Positions 37,525 to 44,839 of a stretch of 44,839 nt of DNA are shown here, piece by piece (the first letter of the stretch is position 1; each line of letters opens with the position of its first letter). Source of the stretch: Paraburkholderia solitsugae (GTDB lineage: Bacteria; Pseudomonadota; Gammaproteobacteria; Burkholderiales; Burkholderiaceae); the NCBI RefSeq assembly GCF_013177695.1, contig NZ_WOEY01000006.1:1-44839 (forward strand), given 5' to 3'. A model generated the notes under the pieces. The model was not told the DNA's origin. It worked only from the letters and a program-made list of their open reading frames with translations, and made no database searches. A program made the position numbers and the translations under genes.

Positions 37525-38622
37525 TCACGCCCCCGCAAATATCCGCAAATGCTCAGGCGCAAACTCCAGCGCGACAGGCGCACCGGGCGCGAAGGATTCG
37601 AGTGCGTCGGTGCCGAGCGGCACCTTGACGAAGCACTCGTCCTGCTCCGGCAGGCCACAACGCATACGCACGTGGTCGCCGAAATAGATTAGCCCGCGTG
37701 CCTCGCCGCTGAGTGCATTGGCGCCGGGCCGTGACACGCCGTTGGCAAGCTTCATACGCTCAGGCCGGATACACGCGACTGCCGGCGTGCCCGCCCGCGC
37801 GCCGCCGATATTGCGTCCCGTGAGTCGCGTGCCGTCGATCAGATGAAACTCGCAGTACTCACCGTCGACGTTCGCGATCGTGCCGCGCAGCTTGTTGCTG
37901 TCGCCAATGAAGTTCGCGACGAACTCGTTGCACGGCGATTCGTACAGACGGTCTACGGTATCGAGTTGCTGCACGATGCCTTTGTCGAACACGGCAACGC
38001 GGTCAGACATGGTCAGCGCTTCGCCCTGATCGTGCGTGACGTACACGAAAGTGACGCCGAGCTTCTCGTGCAAGGATTTCAGTTCGTACTGCATGTGTTC
38101 GCGCAACTGCTTGTCGAGTGCGCCGAGCGGCTCGTCCATCAGCACGAGCTTCGGCTCGAACACGAGCGCCCGCGCCAAGGCAATACGTTGCTGCTGGCCG
38201 CCGGAAAGCTGCGCCGGATAACGCTTCGCGAAGCTCCCCATGCGCACCATCTTCAGTGCGTTATTCGTGCGATGGGCGCGCTCTTCCGCGGAAAGTTTGC
38301 GTACCGTGAGCGGATACGCGACGTTCTGCTCGACCGTCAAATGCGGAAACAGCGCGTAGTTCTGAAACACCATGCCAATGTTGCGCTTGTGCGGCGGCAC
38401 GGTATTGAGCAGCGTGCCGTCGAGCCAGATCTCGCCGCCGGTGGGAAATTCAAAGCCGGCCAGCATCATCAGACACGTGGTTTTCCCTGATCCCGAAGGT
38501 CCGAGCAGCGTCAGGAATTCGCCCTGATAGATATCCAGATCGAGTTGTTTCACGACCAGCGTTTCGCCGTCGTACGTCTTGCGCACACCTCGAAAGCTGA
38601 CGATCACGTCATCGGTTTTCAT
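37525..38622 (-). CDS. ABC importer ATP-binding protein, PotA-like
   Basis: The 365-residue protein has Walker A GPSGSGKTTCLMML, Q-loop VFQNYALFPHLTV, signature LSGGQQQRIALARAL and Walker B LVLMDEPLGALD, followed by a C-terminal TOBE regulatory domain (about 285-365). AGGAG lies 8 nt before the start; the upstream extension to 38694 is rejected. It is the first gene of the importer operon and is divergent from the MocR gene. Confidence 0.95.
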   Translation of the reverse strand: MKTDDVIVSFRGVRKTYDGETLVVKQLDLDIYQGEFLTLLGPSGSGKTTCLMMLAGFEFPTGGEIWLDGTLLNTVPPHKRNIGMVFQNYALFPHLTVEQNVAYPLTVRKLSAEERAHRTNNALKMVRMGSFAKRYPAQLSGGQQQRIALARALVFEPKLVLMDEPLGALDKQLREHMQYELKSLHEKLGVTFVYVTHDQGEALTMSDRVAVFDKGIVQQLDTVDRLYESPCNEFVANFIGDSNKLRGTIANVDGEYCEFHLIDGTRLTGRNIGGARAGTPAVACIRPERMKLANGVSRPGANALSGEARGLIYFGDHVRMRCGLPEQDECFVKVPLGTDALESFAPGAPVALEFAPEHLRIFAGA

Positions 38623-38672
38623 GCCCTGGTCTCCTCTGCGGTCCGGCCGGCTCCCCCTGCAAAACAGCGGGA

Positions 38673-38700
38673 TTGTGTCAATTGCGTGGCCCACTATAGA
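38673..38700 (+). promoter_or_regulatory. Promoter candidate for the MocR gene
   Basis: TTGTGT (38673-38678) and TATAGA (38695-38700) are 16 bp apart, about 50 nt upstream of the MocR start. The divergent half-sites lie just downstream, where binding would repress this promoter. Confidence 0.4.
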
Positions 38701-38707
38701 CCCTTAC

Positions 38708-38749
38708 GGTTCTACAATATGGAACCATTTCATTATTCCGGATAGAACC
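38708..38749. promoter_or_regulatory. Cluster of GGTTC/GAACC half-sites between the importer and MocR genes
   Basis: GGTTCTA (38708-38714), TGGAACC (38720-38726) and TAGAACC (38743-38749) share one core. The first two form an inverted pair. The second and third are direct copies 23 bp apart, about two helical turns, a spacing suited to MocR-type dimers that bind repeated half-sites. They lie in the 129-bp divergent region. Confidence 0.5.
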
Positions 38750-38751
38750 AC

Positions 38752-40305
38752 TTGGACACCGTGATCTTGTCGGATTGGCTTGCCGCGCGGCTCGACCGCG
38801 CCGCCGCCGAACCGGTCTACAGACAGACGTTGCGGCTGATGCAGCAGGCCATCCTGACCGGCCAGCTGCCGCCTGGCACCAAGTTGCCGAGTTCGCGCAC
38901 GCTCGCCGAAGACCTCGGCATCGCGCGCAATACGGTGCTGCACGTCTACGATCAGTTGACCGCCGAAGGCTATGTGATCTCGACCACCGGCAGTGGCACC
39001 TATGTTGCCGACACGCGGCCGGACACGGCAGCAGTGAATACGCGTAAGGGTTCGCTGGTGGCGAGCGTCGATGTGGACAGTGCCAATCAGGCCGCCGAAA
39101 CCGTGAAGCCGCCCAAACGCGATCTCGGCGACCTTTCCACGCGCGGACGCAGGCTCATCGATCAGGCCGGCGTATCCGCCAAACAGTGGGGCGCGTTCAT
39201 GCCAGGCGTGCCGGACGTCGCCGAATTTCCTGCGCGCACATGGAGCCGCTTGCAGGCAAGATTGTGGAAGGAGGCCAATCCCGATCTCCTGACCTATGCG
39301 CCCGGCGGTGGCTATCGGCCTTTGAGGCGCGCGTTGTCCGATTACCTGCGTGTCGCACGCTCAGTGAATTGCACGCCCGATCAGATCATCATCACGACGG
39401 GTATTCATCAATCGATCGATCTGGCGGTGCGTCTATTGACCGACGTCGGCGATCGCGCGTGGGTAGAAGAGCCATGCTATTGGGGCGCGCGCAGCGTGCT
39501 GCAATCGTCGGGGATCACGTTGGTACCCGTGCCGGTTGATGCCGAAGGCCTCAACCCACGCGAACAGGATTTGCAACAGCCACCGCGTCTCGCGCTCGTC
39601 ACGCCGTCGCATCAATATCCGCTCGGCATGGTAATGAGTCTCGCGCGCCGCCGCACGCTGCTCGAATACGCCCGCCAGCACAACGTCTGGATCATCGAGG
39701 ACGACTACGACAGCGAATTCCGCTACGGCAGCCGCCCACTCGCGTCGCTGCAAGGACTCGACGACGCCGGCCAGGTGATCTACGTAGGTAGCTTAGGGAA
39801 GATGCTGTTTCCAGGTTTGCGGATCGGCTACATGATCGCGCCGGAGCATCTGGTGGATACGTTCCGCACGGGCGTCGCGGAGTTGTATCGCGAGGGGCAA
39901 TTGATGCAGCAGGCCGTAATGACCGACTTCATCATGGACGGCCATCTCACGTCGCATGTTCGCCGTATGCGTGCGCTCTACGGCGAGCGCCGGCAGATTC
40001 TGATCGACGCGATCACCGCGCGTTTCGGCAACGAACTTCCGGTAATGGGCGACGAAGCCGGCCTGCATCTGGTGCTCGGCCTGCCTGACCATGCCAACGA
40101 TCGCGCGGTCACGGCAGCCGCTTTCGATGCCGGTGTAATCGTGCGGCCGCTCGCCGCCTACTACAGCAGCGAGAAGCCCGCGCGACGCGGGTTGCTGCTG
40201 GGATACGCCTGCGTGGCGAACGAGAAGATCGGCCCGGCATTCGACACGCTCGCGCGCGTGATCGAGCAGACGGTGTTGACGAAAAAGCCGACGCGCGCCG
40301 CTTAA
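38752..40305 (+). CDS. MocR-type (GntR/aminotransferase fusion) PLP-dependent regulator
   Basis: The 517-residue protein has an N-terminal GntR winged helix (about 20-88: PVYRQTLRLMQQAILTGQLP, LPSSRTLAEDLGIARNTV, GSGTYVAD) joined by a ~55-residue linker to a type-I aminotransferase-fold domain. The PLP Lys is at about residue 350 in VGSLGKMLFPGLRIGY, with DDYDSEF upstream. Such regulators sense PLP or PLP-amine adducts such as GABA or taurine. The start could be TTG 38752 or GTG 38761; neither has a strong SD. It is divergent from the importer operon and is its likely regulator. Confidence 0.92.
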   Translation: MDTVILSDWLAARLDRAAAEPVYRQTLRLMQQAILTGQLPPGTKLPSSRTLAEDLGIARNTVLHVYDQLTAEGYVISTTGSGTYVADTRPDTAAVNTRKGSLVASVDVDSANQAAETVKPPKRDLGDLSTRGRRLIDQAGVSAKQWGAFMPGVPDVAEFPARTWSRLQARLWKEANPDLLTYAPGGGYRPLRRALSDYLRVARSVNCTPDQIIITTGIHQSIDLAVRLLTDVGDRAWVEEPCYWGARSVLQSSGITLVPVPVDAEGLNPREQDLQQPPRLALVTPSHQYPLGMVMSLARRRTLLEYARQHNVWIIEDDYDSEFRYGSRPLASLQGLDDAGQVIYVGSLGKMLFPGLRIGYMIAPEHLVDTFRTGVAELYREGQLMQQAVMTDFIMDGHLTSHVRRMRALYGERRQILIDAITARFGNELPVMGDEAGLHLVLGLPDHANDRAVTAAAFDAGVIVRPLAAYYSSEKPARRGLLLGYACVANEKIGPAFDTLARVIEQTVLTKKPTRAA

Positions 40306-40358
40306 TCACACGCCGCCGGCGCCCTGGCAGGCAGGTAGCACCGTGCGTCCTCAACGCA

Positions 40359-43300
40359 TCACTTCAAGCCGAAGTCCACCCGCGTCGTCGCACCCTTGTC
40401 CTTGATGCCGTCTGCGTTCAGCTTCGGCGCGACGACAAACACACGGCTGCTGTCGATCTTGCCTTCGAAATACTGCTGCACGGCTTGCGCCCGTTGTTGC
40501 GCAAGCTGACGCAAGCTAGCGTCGTCGATCGGCGCGTCGGCGGCCATCGCGGCCTTCATCTCGTCGTCCGGCAGGCTCTTGGTCAAGCCGACAAAATTGC
40601 GTGGTTTCTTGAAGTCGGCTGCCTTGTAGGCCTTGGTCAGGTACTTGTCGTATTCCTTCGGATCAACAGTAACGGTTGACAGATCGACGCTCTCGCCATT
40701 GCCCACCACGTCCTTGATCTTCTGCTGCTTGACCTCGCGTTCGACGTATTGAGCACGCAGGCCCGGCCCGTCGACCGCCGGATCGACACGGCCAATCAGA
40801 TCGATACGGATCGAACTCTTGTCGGCCAGCGCTTTCACGATGGTGTCGAGCTTCTTGTCGGCAGCGTCCGAAAGTGTCGCCGAACCCGGATCGAATTCGA
40901 CATAGCCCAATTCCTCGCCACCGCCGCCGAATGCATTGGCAATCAGCGAGAACGGCGCGGTCACAGCCTTCTCCAGGAGGTTGAGCACGGCATGCCAGAT
41001 GAGCCCGCCGACGCTGAACTCCGGATTCGACAACGACCCCGACACCGGCAGATTCACGTCGATTTCACCGCGCGAGTTTTTCAGCAGCGAGATCGCGAGA
41101 CGCACCGGCAGCTTGGTCGCCGTATTGTTCTCGACGTGATCGCCGAACGTGAGTTGGTCGATGAAAATATGATTGTTCGCGTTCAACTGATCGTTATCGA
41201 GCTTGTAGTGCAGATCGACATTCAGCTTGCCCTTGGTGATCGGATAGCCGGCGTATTTCGCCGAATAGGGCGTGAGATTCGTGAGTTCGATATCGTGCGC
41301 GCTCGCAGTCAAATCGAGTGCCGGCTTCGCGATCAGCGGATTGACCGTACCGCGAATCGACAGCGGACCATTGGCGGCCAGTTTCGCGGCGATGTCCACG
41401 GGCGCGGGTGTGGTCGATTGGGTGCCGAACGCGCCGACCGTACCTTGAATGCCAACCAGGTTCGCGGTGAAGTTCGGCTTGATGAAGTTGTCGGTGTACG
41501 TCACGCGGCCCTGTTGCAGCACCAGTTGGCCGAAGTGCAGTTTGACGGGGCTTTGCGGCGGCGTGGCGGCGGTGACCGTGGCCGGCGTCGCCGACGACGC
41601 CGGTACCGGCGCCGAAGCCAGTTCGGGTGCCGATGCAGCCTGCGGCGTCAAGGGCACAGGCTCGTGGCCGCCGCTCTTGTCGCGTGTCAGCGATTGCGCG
41701 GCGCCGCTTTCATGCGCGACCACGTCCTTGAGATTCAGCTTGCCTTGCGCATCTAGCAGCACACGCCCATAGAACTTCGTGAACGTGACGCGGCCGGCGT
41801 CGACCGCCGTGCCGTGTTCGTCATAGTCGGCCTTCAGGTTAGTCAGCGCGAGCGAAGCCCAACCCGCGAACGGGTCCGAGGTCGCCTTGTCGATCATCCG
41901 CACGTCGACGAGCGCCACGTCGCCGCGGTACGTCGCTTTGAGCGCCTTCGTCTGACTCAGCGCGAGGTCGCCGTTCGCGTTCAGCAACGCGCTCGCGATC
42001 AGCGCATTCAGCTTGCTGCCGAAGTACGGTTCGAAAGCCGCCGCATCCAGGCGGTCCGCGTTCACCTTGACGGCCACCTTGAGCGGCGTCGCCGTGACAT
42101 CGCCTTTTATGCCGAGCGTGCCCTTCTTGTTAAGCGTCGCTTGCAGATCGACCGGCAGCGGCTTACTCAGATCGTCGCTGATCTGCTGCACCTTCAACTG
42201 CAGCGGCGTCACGCTCAGCTTCACCGGATTCGGCGTGGTGTTATCGGTGAAATTCGCGGTCGCGTCTTTCAGGCTGAGTTCGCCGATCTTGTAGTGCCAC
42301 GCGGGCCCTTCCGCCTCCGCTTTCTTCGCCGCGTGGATCGCCGTGCGCTGCTGCTCGGCCTGATGCGGACCGGCGAGCGCGGCGAGGTCGATGCTGCCGT
42401 CCTTCAGACGCTGCGCATTGACCATCAAGCCGGTCGTGTCGACACCGGTGATATCGGCAGTGCGTCCCGCCACGTCCACCTGCTTGATCGTCACCTGGCC
42501 TTGCGCGAGCGAGATCGCCGGCGTCTTGCTGCCACGCGCCGCGAGTTTGAGCGACTGCAAATCCAGTTGCGTATCGCTGACCATGACAGCGGCCGGCGAC
42601 TTCGACCAGTTCGCGTCGACGTTCGCGTTGGCGGAAAGCGCGCCGTCGACGACTTGCGCCGCCGTCGCCGTGTCGAGGTAAGGCTGCAGCAGCGGCAATG
42701 GCAGCGACTTCAGATCGAGCTTTGCGTTGGCGGTCTTCGCGACAAGACCGAACGCACCGGCCACGCCGAGCGAGCCGGCGGCGTCCTTGAAACCGGTATT
42801 AAGCGTGTAGTGCGCGGGAGCGGGAGCGAGCGTCGAGAAATCGGTCAGCGTGACGGCCAGTTTTTGCAGGCCAAGGTCGACCGGACGCGAGGCGGCTTCA
42901 TCGTGAACTTTCACGGTGCCGTCGTTGATCGCGAAACGCTTGATCGACAGGTCCAGAGGCTGTGCGGTCTTCTCCGTGGCGGTTGCTCCGGGTGCCACGG
43001 CGGGTGCGCTCGCTGCGTTTTCAGCCGTTGTGGCCGCGGCGGAGGCCGGCGCAGAGGCAGAAGCCTCCACCGCGGGCGCAGTCGAGAACATCCGCTCAAC
43101 ACTCAACACACCTTCTTTATCACGCGCAAGATTGGCGCTTGGCGCGTCGATGCGGATATCGTCGAAGTGATACAGGCTCTTCAACGGCTCCAGCGTCGCG
43201 GCAGCGACATGCACCGCGTGCGCCGCAAAGAACGGCGCCTTGCTCTGATCGCGCACGTCCACGTCGTTCAAATCGACGGTGCCCGCCACGCGCAACGACG

Positions 43301-44144
43301 GCGCGTCGTTGGCCATCACGAAGTTGAGCTTGAGATCGGTGGACAGCTTGCCGCTCTGCACAATCACCGGCAGCTTGGCCGGCGCGTAGGACAAGAGCTG
43401 GGGCACGTCGAGCCCGTCGAAGCGCAGTGACACTTCCGATTCGCGCGACGCAGCAAACGGCTTGGTCGTACCGTCAATGGCAAGCGGACTGCCGTCGATG
43501 CGCGCACGCAGCAACGGCTCCACAAAGATGTCGGTTTTCGAAGGCAGCGTCGCGATAAACGGAATGCCGAGCTTCCATTGATCGATCACGTGGATTGCGC
43601 CGAGCAATTTGTCGTCGAACGTGATCTGGCCGTTTTCCAAACGAATGTTCGAGACCGAGAACAGTGTCGGCTTGCTATCGGGTTTGGCCGGCTGCTTCGA
43701 GAATTTCTCGATCAGGTCGGTGAAATTAAAGCGCTGCGCATCGTAGCGAACGATATGAAAGCGTGGCGAATCGAGTTGCACCTCATCGATAATCGGCGCC
43801 GCGCGAAACAGCGAACTCCATGACGCCTTCACAATGAGCCGCGAAATATCGACAAAATCGCCCGCGCCACCCCGCTCGCCAATATGCACGCGATCGGCTT
43901 CGAGTTTAAGCGTGTAGGGATTAAGCGCAATGCGGCTGATCGTGGCAGGCCGGTCGAGTTGCTTGCTGAGTTGCTGCTCGGCAATGTGGCGAATCAACGG
44001 CGGCGCCGCGAAAAAGCCCAGCAGACCGAACAATACGAGGAAGATCAGCAGACTCGTGATGACACGCCGGGTGCGGCGTGACTGCGCGACATTGCGCATG
44101 GTCTGCATGGAAGAGGCGATTGATGCTTTATTGAGGCTTGCCAT
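40359..44144 (-). CDS. Large AsmA-like DUF748 envelope protein
   Basis: The 1,261-residue protein has one N-terminal TM helix (about 31-52), then a very long AsmA/DUF748-type repetitive beta region (LNPYTLKLEADRVHI, FDGLDVPQLLSYAPAKLP, GQVTIKQVDVAGRTADITG and similar) with Ala/Pro linkers near 375-410 and 840-875. It ends with the family's C-terminal part (YVEFDPGSATLSDAADKKL, IDLIGRVDP). AsmA-like proteins bridge the periplasm and may carry phospholipids between membranes. The start is set at MASLNKASIAS; the upstream extension to 44198 lacks an SD. Confidence 0.88.
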   Translation of the reverse strand: MASLNKASIASSMQTMRNVAQSRRTRRVITSLLIFLVLFGLLGFFAAPPLIRHIAEQQLSKQLDRPATISRIALNPYTLKLEADRVHIGERGGAGDFVDISRLIVKASWSSLFRAAPIIDEVQLDSPRFHIVRYDAQRFNFTDLIEKFSKQPAKPDSKPTLFSVSNIRLENGQITFDDKLLGAIHVIDQWKLGIPFIATLPSKTDIFVEPLLRARIDGSPLAIDGTTKPFAASRESEVSLRFDGLDVPQLLSYAPAKLPVIVQSGKLSTDLKLNFVMANDAPSLRVAGTVDLNDVDVRDQSKAPFFAAHAVHVAAATLEPLKSLYHFDDIRIDAPSANLARDKEGVLSVERMFSTAPAVEASASAPASAAATTAENAASAPAVAPGATATEKTAQPLDLSIKRFAINDGTVKVHDEAASRPVDLGLQKLAVTLTDFSTLAPAPAHYTLNTGFKDAAGSLGVAGAFGLVAKTANAKLDLKSLPLPLLQPYLDTATAAQVVDGALSANANVDANWSKSPAAVMVSDTQLDLQSLKLAARGSKTPAISLAQGQVTIKQVDVAGRTADITGVDTTGLMVNAQRLKDGSIDLAALAGPHQAEQQRTAIHAAKKAEAEGPAWHYKIGELSLKDATANFTDNTTPNPVKLSVTPLQLKVQQISDDLSKPLPVDLQATLNKKGTLGIKGDVTATPLKVAVKVNADRLDAAAFEPYFGSKLNALIASALLNANGDLALSQTKALKATYRGDVALVDVRMIDKATSDPFAGWASLALTNLKADYDEHGTAVDAGRVTFTKFYGRVLLDAQGKLNLKDVVAHESGAAQSLTRDKSGGHEPVPLTPQAASAPELASAPVPASSATPATVTAATPPQSPVKLHFGQLVLQQGRVTYTDNFIKPNFTANLVGIQGTVGAFGTQSTTPAPVDIAAKLAANGPLSIRGTVNPLIAKPALDLTASAHDIELTNLTPYSAKYAGYPITKGKLNVDLHYKLDNDQLNANNHIFIDQLTFGDHVENNTATKLPVRLAISLLKNSRGEIDVNLPVSGSLSNPEFSVGGLIWHAVLNLLEKAVTAPFSLIANAFGGGGEELGYVEFDPGSATLSDAADKKLDTIVKALADKSSIRIDLIGRVDPAVDGPGLRAQYVEREVKQQKIKDVVGNGESVDLSTVTVDPKEYDKYLTKAYKAADFKKPRNFVGLTKSLPDDEMKAAMAADAPIDDASLRQLAQQRAQAVQQYFEGKIDSSRVFVVAPKLNADGIKDKGATTRVDFGLK

Positions 44145-44274
44145 GCTCGGTCTTGGGTAATGCGGCGGCAAGCCCGCCGCGAAATGAAAATCCCGCAAGC
44201 GGCAGTATAAGTGGTGAATCTTACGCGGGATATAAATGTAAGCCGCGACTTACACATTGTTTCACGCTGCGGCG

Positions 44275-44310
44275 CCCTATGTCCGCCGGCACAAAGCGGC
44301 GGACATAGGG
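44275..44310. repeat. Perfect 14-bp inverted repeat in the DUF748-DUF1214 gap
   Basis: CCCTATGTCCGCCG and its exact reverse complement flank an 8-nt loop. There is no T-run on either side, so it is not a standard terminator; it may mark the 3' end of the DUF1214 transcript or protect it. The rest of the 278-bp gap shows no gene. Confidence 0.6.
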
Positions 44311-44368
44311 CTGACTTATGCGTTACTCATGCATTGCTGTCACAGCAGTGACGCATATCGCTGACGCG

Positions 44369-44446
44369 CTTCACTGTCGCACTACACAGGCGCACTTCAC
44401 TGAGGCATTTCATTGGCGAACTTCACTGACGCATCACCGCCGGCGG
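44369..44446. repeat. Degenerate 26-bp tandem repeats reaching the DUF1214 gene end
   Basis: CTTCACTG recurs at 44369, 44395 and 44421, exactly 26 bp apart, and the bases between are partly conserved (for example GCGCA/GCGAA at the unit ends). A weaker fourth unit may precede them at 44343. The last unit encodes the C-terminal residues and stop of the minus-strand DUF1214 gene. Confidence 0.55.
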
Positions 44447-44839
44447 TTGCCAGCTGCCATCGGTCGCTTCCGGCTTCGGCGCGTACAGACGCAGCATCAG
44501 TTGCAGATCGGTGCGGGGCGCCGGCAGCCAGTTGCCGCTCTTGCCGCGCGTCGACGACACTGTCACATCGAGCGAGCCGTCGCGATTGCGGCGCGCGCCG
44601 TTGCGATCGCCGACCGCCAGACGCGCCGGCGCGCTTTCCCCTAACGCGCCGTCTTTCGTATAGGCGGTGATCGACCAGAAGCCGCGCACCGGCGGCAACT
44701 GGTTCGGTGCGAAGTGAATCACGTAGCGGTTTGCACCGTTGAGCGCATGACCGTCACTGTCCTGGGTGACGACCGCGCGCACTTCATCGTCCTTCGTGCC
44801 GATGCCCGGTTGCGTTGCCGCGGCGTAAGCGCGCATAGC
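44423..44839 (-). CDS. DUF1214-domain protein, C-terminal part (cut by window edge)
   Basis: The frame is open to the window edge, so the gene starts outside. The visible ~138 residues match a DUF1214 C-terminal domain: RGFWSITAYTKDGAL, DRNGARRNRDGSLDVTVSS, GNWLPAPRTDLQLMLRLYAP and a WQPPAVMRQ end. Proteins of the DUF1254/DUF1214 group are exported envelope or soluble proteins of unclear function. Confidence 0.82.
   Translation of the reverse strand, partial: AMRAYAAATQPGIGTKDDEVRAVVTQDSDGHALNGANRYVIHFAPNQLPPVRGFWSITAYTKDGALGESAPARLAVGDRNGARRNRDGSLDVTVSSTRGKSGNWLPAPRTDLQLMLRLYAPKPEATDGSWQPPAVMRQ

Noticed and set aside
41814..43430. 538-codon open frame antisense to the DUF748 gene
   Set aside because: Arg/His/Val-rich shadow with no start signal or family pattern.

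Overview
The window looks like a stretch of a Burkholderia/Paraburkholderia-type betaproteobacterial chromosome. The evidence is its high GC content, the order leuC - entericidin - leuD - leuB - asd - fimV, and a large citric-acid-cycle island (gltA, sdhE, sdhBADC, a GntR regulator, mdh, a CitE-like lyase, prpC, prpD, acnA), together with GntR, AraC, TetR and MocR regulators that each sit beside their likely targets. The genus is an inference from gene content and order; no database was searched. No rRNA, tRNA, CRISPR array, insertion sequence or phage gene was recognised.

Region 1 (1-5660, minus strand) holds leucine and aspartate-family biosynthesis: leuC, a 52-residue entericidin-type lipoprotein, leuD, leuB and asd, followed by a terminator and the start of a FimV-type protein cut by the window edge. 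Region 2 (5910-8389) is a DUF1479 (YbiU-type) dioxygenase-like gene divergent from an AraC-family regulator. Region 3 (8485-23542) is the citric-acid/methylcitrate-cycle island. gltA, sdhE and sdhBADC with a GntR/HutC-type regulator run on the minus strand. mdh, a CitE-like gene, prpC, an MliC-like periplasmic protein, prpD and acnA run on the plus strand. The divergent control region between gntR and mdh carries a perfect 20-bp palindrome next to a good sigma70-type promoter and about 400 nt of untranslated sequence before mdh.

Region 4 (23541-28287, minus strand) is the most unusual part. A BvgA/RcsB-type response regulator is followed by a two-TM protein in which the kinase module has lost its phospho-accepting histidine and ATP-binding motifs but the C-terminal Hpt domain is intact (an RcsD-like layout). 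A one-TM protein of unknown function overlaps it by 4 nt. An OmpA-domain lipoprotein lies upstream. Region 5 (28430-33744) is a tetR - membrane fusion protein - ABC ATPase - ABC-2 permease - NodT-type outer-membrane factor operon, with ATGA/GTGA overlaps throughout its first four genes. Its first gene appears to be leaderless, with its start codon inside a perfect 10-bp inverted repeat. Region 6 (33846-40305) is a polyamine/opine-type ABC importer (ATPase, binding protein, two permeases) divergent from a MocR-type regulator, with two near-identical 99-bp hairpin-forming repeats between the binding-protein and permease genes. Region 7 (40359-44839) is a large AsmA-like DUF748 protein and the C-terminal part of a DUF1214 protein.

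Most of the window is core or well-known accessory metabolism. The parts most likely to reward follow-up are the degenerate-kinase/Hpt phosphorelay, the mdh leader and its palindrome, the 99-bp intercistronic repeats, and the operator-embedded leaderless start of the tetR gene.
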